From: CAYLZO01 sp964387775 | Lineage (GTDB): Bacteria > Chloroflexota > Anaerolineae > JAAYZQ01 | Reading direction: 5' to 3' | Assembly: GCA_964387775.1 (NCBI GenBank) | Contig: CAYLZO010000001.1 | Span: forward strand, 32,915-96,914 | DNA: 64,000 nucleotides | Part shown: one piece after another, positions 60,163 to 64,000 of the stretch | Position numbering within the stretch: the stretch's first letter is position 1 | How the letters are laid out: each line of letters begins with the position of its first letter | Made by a program: the position numbers and the translations under genes | Notes under the pieces: model-generated | The model's input: only the letters and a program-made list of their open reading frames with translations | Told to the model about the DNA's origin: nothing | Databases searched by the model: none

Positions 60163-60277
60163 TCAGAATTCCTCACTTTCGGGTTCAAATGAGGGCCAGC
60201 GCTCGTGCCAGTCCGTCGCCTGTTCGTAGCCGTAGGCCACGCGCAGCAGCGTTGCCTCGTCGAGGCGCTGCTTCCCA
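60163..60277 (-). pseudogene. gatA 3'-end partial copy A
   Basis: Reads DEATLLRVAYGYEQATDWHE, RWPSFEPESEEF and stop, matching the GatA C-terminus DEATVLRVAHAYEAATGWHE. DNA identity with the true gatA end is ~85% over 60 nt. The left junction abuts the stop of the TumE toxin; the right end supplies the hicB ribosome site. It cannot be a functional gene. Confidence 0.85.
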
Positions 60278-60661
60278 TCAAATCCAGCCTCGCGAGGTGA
60301 CAACCTCCAACAAGACATCTTTGAGGCTGGGCGCATCTGCCAAATCTACGCCCTTGGCACGATGGACGTGCTCGCGTTGCGGCAACGACGGACGGTGCCG
60401 GGCATTGTCGTACCTGAAGATCAGGCTGGTATCTTGAGCCTGGTAGTGATAAACGTACATCGGCTTGTCTACTGCTGCACCGACGGCATCCAGGTACTCT
60501 CGAAAGTGACACTGAGAACCATCAACAAAGTGCACTTTCCCAAAGAGGTACCCCTGGTCGCCAGGACGAGCCTCGAAGCTTACCTCAGTGGTCAGGACAA
60601 AGGGCATCGCCGCAAAACGATCCAGGCTTGCTTTGAATCGCTCAAAGTAGCTCTGGATCAT
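60278..60661 (-). CDS. DUF6516 (TumE-like) toxin, fourth copy
   Basis: 127 residues: MIQSYFERFKASLDRFAAMP, GYLFGKVHFVDGSQCHFREY, MYVYHYQAQDTSLIFRYDNA, then RHRP and EHVHRA. The HYQ...L.FRYDN...P...HVH pattern is a DUF6516 branch. ATGA overlap with its antitoxin; its stop abuts gatA copy A. Confidence 0.75.
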   Translation of the reverse strand: MIQSYFERFKASLDRFAAMPFVLTTEVSFEARPGDQGYLFGKVHFVDGSQCHFREYLDAVGAAVDKPMYVYHYQAQDTSLIFRYDNARHRPSLPQREHVHRAKGVDLADAPSLKDVLLEVVTSRGWI

Positions 60662-60957
60662 GGGTAGCGTATCTCCTGTAGGTCCTGAAGTTTGTCCCGC
60701 AACCTTTGAAGGAGTCTGTACTCGCCGGCCCACTGCACGTATTCATCGTCGCCACCTTCCAGGTCTTCGGCAGCCATCTCGGTGATAAAGTATTCTGAGG
60801 AAACCCGGTACTTTTCTTCAAATGGACTCAGTCGCCTTTGCGCCTGCTCGATGGCAAGCTCAAGCCGTGCGATCTCGCCTTCGACGGCGGCTTTGACCAA
60901 AGGCAGAACCTTGTCCGCTTGTGAAGTGGGCTCCAAATGCAAGGTCACGACGCCCAT
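60658..60957 (-). CDS. TumA-like antitoxin, fourth copy
   Basis: 99 residues: VEGEIARLELAIEQAQRRLS, PFEEKYRVSSEYFITEMAAE, DDEYVQWAGEYRLLQRLRDK. The FEEKY...F and D..W blocks match the partners at 22923 and 42754. GGAAGGAGAAC precedes ATG 60957; the gatA copy B stop lies 17 nt upstream. Confidence 0.74.
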   Translation of the reverse strand: MGVVTLHLEPTSQADKVLPLVKAAVEGEIARLELAIEQAQRRLSPFEEKYRVSSEYFITEMAAEDLEGGDDEYVQWAGEYRLLQRLRDKLQDLQEIRYP

Positions 60958-60974
60958 TATCCGTTCTCCTTCCC

Positions 60975-61105
60975 TTATCTCGCCAGATTCGGATTCTTCA
61001 TTTGCCACCCCGTCGCCGCCTCGTAGGCGTCCGCCATGCGCAGCATCGTCGCCTCGTCGAAGGCACCGTCCATGATTTGTAGGCCGATGGGCAGACTGGC
61101 CCGCG
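60975..61105 (-). pseudogene. gatA 3'-end partial copy B
   Basis: Reads SLPIGLQIMDGAFDEATMLR, MADAYEAATGWQMKNPNLAR and stop, colinear with GatA LPIGLQIMGGAFDEATVLRV. DNA identity to the true gatA end is ~91% over 92 nt (8 differences), mostly synonymous or conservative. The upstream junction lies right after the stop of the 61106 gene; the downstream end leads into the TumA ribosome site. Confidence 0.9.
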
Positions 61106-61315
61106 TCACTCTCGCCCCTGCCTTTCGGCTCGCTCAAAAATCTCGTCTACGGTTTGCCCCTCGTAGAGTCGCCGGGAGATCTCCACATAGTCGGTCGGTT
61201 CTCGGTGCAACAAGCTCAGAAACCTGAGGGCGTCTGCTGGGCCCAATGCCCTGTTAAGCGCCTCTATGCCACCGATCCTGATTTCACTATCATCCATCGT
61301 TCCCACGCGCTGCAT
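61106..61315 (-). CDS. Small antitoxin-like protein without an obvious toxin
   Basis: 69 residues: MQRVGTMDDSEIRIGGIEAL, NRALGPADALRFLSLLHREP, DYVEISRRLYEGQTVDEIFE. The ALNxALGPADALRFL block and TVDEI ending recur in small orphan or TA-linked proteins. GGCGAGGAGAGG precedes ATG 61315. It lies 47 nt behind the PIN toxin and ends exactly where gatA copy B begins. Confidence 0.68.
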   Translation of the reverse strand: MQRVGTMDDSEIRIGGIEALNRALGPADALRFLSLLHREPTDYVEISRRLYEGQTVDEIFERAERQGRE

Positions 61316-61362
61316 TGTCCTCTCCTCGCCGTACATAGTCCAAAGCGTAAAGGCACCGCTCA

Positions 61363-61803
61363 TCACAAGGATTCTTCCACGACCAGAACATCGAGTTCGG
61401 GCAAGGACGGCAAACGGGCGTCGTTGGTAAGAAAAATGGTGGCTCTCTCGTTCATGGCCGAAGCCATTTGCACGGCATCCGGCGTGCGAAGGCCATGATT
61501 TGCCCGGAGAAGAGCAGCCGTCTCAGCGATTTGTTGGGAAAGAGGCACCGTTGTCAAGTTCTTTGCATTTAGCAGAATGTCGCGGTACTGTTGAGCCAGT
61601 TGGGGATCTCCCCGCCGGAAAGGATGGACAAGCACCTCTAACAAGGTGAGGATCGAAGTGACGACCTGGAATTCACCTCGATCCAAAGCATCGAAGAAAG
61701 GCTTGACTCTTTCAAAATAGGTTGGGTTCTCCTCGATGAAATAAACGAGGGGAGCGGTATCCAGACCTATCACACGTCCTCGCAGCGCTTCTATCCATGC
61801 CAC
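61363..61803 (-). CDS. PIN-domain toxin (VapC-like)
   Basis: 146 residues. RVIGLDTAPLVYFIEENPTY (first Asp), TSILTLLEVLVHPFRRGD (Glu), HGLRTPDAVQMASAM (Asp) and FLTNDARLPSLP (Asp). These are the acidic residues of a metal-dependent RNase. Start GTG 61803 overlaps the antitoxin gene by 13 nt. Confidence 0.85.
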   Translation of the reverse strand: MAWIEALRGRVIGLDTAPLVYFIEENPTYFERVKPFFDALDRGEFQVVTSILTLLEVLVHPFRRGDPQLAQQYRDILLNAKNLTTVPLSQQIAETAALLRANHGLRTPDAVQMASAMNERATIFLTNDARLPSLPELDVLVVEESL

Positions 61804-62012
61804 GAGGCTCGCTCCTGCTCTATGTACTCTTGCACGTCAATGTCTTGCCAAATCTCCTTACCCAATCCTTGTAGCTCCAAAATGCTGCGCCGGGGCGGCT
61901 GCCCGACTTGCCGACGAACCAATGCCGCCAACTCTTCCAGCAGTCGGAGTTGGTCGTCAGCATCCAGGTGTTGCACCCGTTCCATGACCTCAGAATATGT
62001 AGCTATCGGCAT
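61791..62012 (-). CDS. VapB-like antitoxin
   Basis: 73 residues: MPIATYSEVMERVQHLDADD, LRLLEELAALVRRQVG, then LELQGLGKEIWQDIDVQEYI and a C-terminal tail that would embrace the PIN toxin. It begins 23 nt after the true gatA stop, behind AAGGTG. It presumably shares gatA transcription. Confidence 0.78.
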   Translation of the reverse strand: MPIATYSEVMERVQHLDADDQLRLLEELAALVRRQVGQPPRRSILELQGLGKEIWQDIDVQEYIEQERASWHG

Positions 62013-62035
62013 CTATTCACCTTCTTTCAAGTCGT

Positions 62036-63571
62036 TCACTGCAATTGAGGCCGCTGCTCGTGCCACCCCGTCGCCGCCTCGTAGGCGTGGGCCACGCGCA
62101 GCACCGTCGCCTCGTCAAAGGCGCCGCCCATGATTTGCAGGCCGATGGGCAGCCCGTCGCCGTCGAACCCGCAGGGCGCCGACAGGCCCGGCAGCCCGGC
62201 CAGCGACAGGGCCAGGGTGAATACGTCGCCCAGGTACATCTGCAACGGATCGTCCACCTTCTCGCCCAGCTTGAAGGCCGTCGTCGGCGTGGTGGGCGCG
62301 ACCAGCACGTCGCACCCCTCCAGTGCCCGGTCGAAATCGCGCCGGATGAGGGTCCGCACCTGGCTGGCCTTGAGGTAGTANNNNNNNNNNTAGTAGCCGG
62401 CCGACAGCGCGTAGGTGCCGAGCATGATCCGCCGCTTGACCTCGGGGCCCAAGCCCGCCCCCCGCGTCTGCCGATAGCGCTGCCAGAGGCTCTGTCCTGA
62501 GCGCGCGGAGTGCCGCTGCCGTTCCGGTGTCGAAGGATCTTCCGACTCGACCGACAGGCCGTAGCGCACGCCGTCGTAGCGGGCCAGGTTGGCCGATGCC
62601 TCGGCCGGGGCGATGAGATAGTAGACGGGCAGGGCATAGTCAGTGTGGGGCAGCGACACGTCGACGATCTTGGCGCCCAGGCCGGCCAGCGTGTCGACCG
62701 CGGCCCGCACCGCCGCCTCGACCTCGGGCTGCATCCCCTCGACGAAATACTCGCGCGGCACGCCCACGCGCACGCCGCGCACGTCGCCGGTCAGGCCAGC
62801 GACGTAATCAGGCACCAGCGCGTCCACCGACGTCGAGTCGCGGGGGTCGTAGCCGGCCAGGGTCCCCAGCAGGATCGCCACGTCGGCCACGGTGCGGCCA
62901 AAGCAGCCGATCTGGTCCAGCGACGAGGCAAAGGCCACCAGCCCCCAGCGGCTCACCCGGCCATAGCTGGGCTTGAGGCCCACCACGCCGCAGAGGGCCG
63001 CCGGCTGGCGCACGCTGCCGCCCGTGTCCGAGCCGAGGGCGCCGCAGGCCATCCCCGCTGCCACCGCCGCCGCACTGCCGCCGCTCGACCCGCCCGGCAC
63101 GCGGCCCAGGTCCCACGGGTTGCGCGTCGGGAAAAAGGCCGAGTTCTCGGTGGACGAGCCCATGGCAAACTCGTCGGTGTTGGTCTTGCCCAGGAGCACG
63201 GCGCCCGCCGCCCGCAGCTTTTCGACGACGGTGGCGCTGTAGGGCGGCACGTAGCCCTCCAAGATGCGGGAGCCGCAGGTCGTCGGCAGCCCCTCGACGC
63301 TGATGACGTCCTTGACCGCCAGGGGCACGCCCAGCAAGGGCGAATGGCCATCCGCCCCGGTCCAGGCCCGGCGCCGGTCGGCCTCGGCGGCCTGGGCCAG
63401 GGCCATCTCCGGGGCCAGGGTCAGGTACGCCCGCACGTCGTCGTCCACCGCCAGGATGCGATCCAGCACAGCCTGGGTCAACTCCACCGACGAGCAGTCT
63501 CCCTGCCGGAGTCGCTCACTGGCCTGCCGCAGGGTCAGGTGGGCAAGGCTTTGTTCGGAGGAATGACTCAT
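62036..63571 (-). CDS. gatA: Asp-tRNA(Asn)/Glu-tRNA(Gln) amidotransferase subunit A
   Basis: ~511 residues, amidase-signature enzyme supplying ammonia to mischarged Glu/Asp-tRNA. Catalytic Lys in LGVPLAVKDVI, the Ser pair in GRVPGGSSGGSAAAVAAGM, and SDTGGSVRQPAALCG; later RIMLGTYALSAGY. Ten Ns interrupt the SAGY...YYLKA region. A dispersed repeat (62492-62538) adds ~17 residues (DPSTPERQRHSARSGQ) before SLWQRYRQTRG. ATGA overlap with gatC. Its 3' end is the source of copies A and B. Confidence 0.94.
   Translation of the reverse strand: MSHSSEQSLAHLTLRQASERLRQGDCSSVELTQAVLDRILAVDDDVRAYLTLAPEMALAQAAEADRRRAWTGADGHSPLLGVPLAVKDVISVEGLPTTCGSRILEGYVPPYSATVVEKLRAAGAVLLGKTNTDEFAMGSSTENSAFFPTRNPWDLGRVPGGSSGGSAAAVAAGMACGALGSDTGGSVRQPAALCGVVGLKPSYGRVSRWGLVAFASSLDQIGCFGRTVADVAILLGTLAGYDPRDSTSVDALVPDYVAGLTGDVRGVRVGVPREYFVEGMQPEVEAAVRAAVDTLAGLGAKIVDVSLPHTDYALPVYYLIAPAEASANLARYDGVRYGLSVESEDPSTPERQRHSARSGQSLWQRYRQTRGAGLGPEVKRRIMLGTYALSAGYXXXXYYLKASQVRTLIRRDFDRALEGCDVLVAPTTPTTAFKLGEKVDDPLQMYLGDVFTLALSLAGLPGLSAPCGFDGDGLPIGLQIMGGAFDEATVLRVAHAYEAATGWHEQRPQLQ
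62381..62390. other. Assembly gap (10 N) inside gatA
   Basis: The Ns lie between TACTA repeats coding SAGYY...YYLKA. The expected missing sequence is only ~7 nt, so the gap is an arbitrary-length filler in a small direct repeat. Confidence 0.95.
62492..62538. repeat. Dispersed TTCGAC-type repeat inside gatA
   Basis: CTGTCCTGAGCGCGCGGAGT ... GGTGTCGAAGGATC. Read on the minus strand, GATCCTTCGAC...GCGCTCAGGACAG, the longest copy (47 nt), inserted in frame. Confidence 0.75.
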
Positions 63572-63864
63572 CGTCCTTCCTCCAGCACCACTGGCACTTT
63601 GAAGTGACCATCCTCTGTGACCGGGGCATTGGCCAGGACATCCTCTTGAGACAACGAGGCCCGGACCTGATCCTCGCGCAGGACGTTTTCCAGGGGCAGG
63701 ACGGTGGCGGTGGGGGGAATCTCGCCGGTATTCAGGTCTTGCAGGCGCTCCGCGTAGTCGAGAATCGAAGAAAGCTGATCCCGAAAGACCTCCTTATCTT
63801 CGTCAGTGAGCGCCAGTTTGGCCAACTCGGCCACGTGCTCGACCTGTCTCTGGCCCAGTTTCAC
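63568..63864 (-). CDS. gatC: Asp-tRNA(Asn)/Glu-tRNA(Gln) amidotransferase subunit C
   Basis: 98 residues, the small clamp subunit of GatCAB. VEHVAELAKLALTDEDKEVF, LSSILDYAERLQDLNTGEIP and the final FKVPVVLE are typical. GTG 63864 with GAGGGGG upstream is preferred to a longer in-frame start. Precedes gatA with a 4-nt overlap. gatB is not in the window. Confidence 0.93.
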   Translation of the reverse strand: MKLGQRQVEHVAELAKLALTDEDKEVFRDQLSSILDYAERLQDLNTGEIPPTATVLPLENVLREDQVRASLSQEDVLANAPVTEDGHFKVPVVLEEGR

Positions 63865-63912
63865 GATAATGACCCCCTCTGTCTCTCGCACCCTCACTAG
63901 CAGCCCCCCACT

Positions 63913-64000
63913 TCAATAGCCGATAGCCGATGGCTGACCTCTGGTGGCTGATAGCTGACGGCTGATAGCTGACGGCTGATAGCTGACGGCTGATAGCTGA
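63913..64000. repeat. Tandem AGCTGACGGCTGAT repeat at the window edge
   Basis: At least four 14-bp units (TGATAGCTGACGGC) follow a degenerate start (ATAGCCGATAGCCGATGGCT) and continue to the edge. Built from two 7-base halves, as in other short repeats of this genome. Confidence 0.85.

Noticed and set aside
63913..64000. CRISPR array at the right edge
   Set aside because: 14-bp head-to-tail units with no spacers.

Overview
The window is high-GC bacterial DNA on both strands, with three 10-base N gaps (15754-15763, 22302-22311, 62381-62390). It is therefore a scaffold, probably a metagenome-assembled genome. Gene content suggests Chloroflexota, most likely Anaerolineae-like. This is inferred from protein style, lipoproteins with long Pro/Glu linkers, secreted proteins ending in a YLPxV tail, and a very high load of small toxin-antitoxin (TA) genes. 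No 16S, tRNA or CRISPR was found, so the taxonomy is inference only.

Layout. 1-930: an exported protein and a single-domain response regulator. 1063-1294: a compound tandem repeat. 1480-4767: SufU, XdhC, a DUF364-type protein and a molybdopterin-binding protein (Fe-S and molybdoenzyme maturation). 4792-5771: an AbiEii/DUF6922 TA pair. 5805-9405: an iron-siderophore or B12-type ABC importer with a PadR regulator. 9615-12552: membrane glycosylation genes (GT39, GtrA, a truncated GT2). 12573-16487: a zinc-ribbon coiled-coil protein, a damaged Lcl/DUF1566 protein and a two-component system. 16774-20003: cinA and a subtilase. 20083-25337: polA, a TumE-type TA pair and argS in one tight run. 25997-31978: purine salvage (hpt, ade, purA) with a TA island between ade and purA. 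33367-39557: phosphohexomutase, then the classic rpsB-tsf-pyrH-frr-uppS-cdsA block. 39563-44638: a protease remnant, a PIG-L deacetylase, small paired genes, a nitrilase remnant, a MaoC hydratase, a second TumE pair, a CitE-like lyase and Phd/Doc. 44797-49591: a complete branched-chain amino-acid (Liv) importer. 49666-55663: response regulators, a large sensor kinase, a CBS-ACT protein, dCMP deaminase and uracil phosphoribosyltransferase. 55729-58403: a third TumE pair, an aminotransferase, and an HNH nuclease with a partner. 58467-63864: galU, then an array of TA modules separated by copies of the gatA 3' end, then gatA and gatC.

Three themes stand out. First, TA or TA-like modules sit tightly against housekeeping genes, including four TumE/DUF6516 pairs. 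Downstream of gatA, three modules are each preceded by a gatA 3' end: the real one plus two diverged partial copies. This looks like repeated cassette insertion at one site. A comparable duplication of a host gene's 5' end marks the AbiEii module. Second, short dispersed repeats have entered coding sequences in frame (DUF1566 protein, sensor kinase twice, upp, gatA, xdhC, polA, argS, GT39). Third, several genes are visible remnants: a GT2, a nitrilase, a trypsin-like protease, a frameshifted hicA and a TA partner reduced to 19 residues.

All family assignments come from reading motifs by eye. No database search was run.
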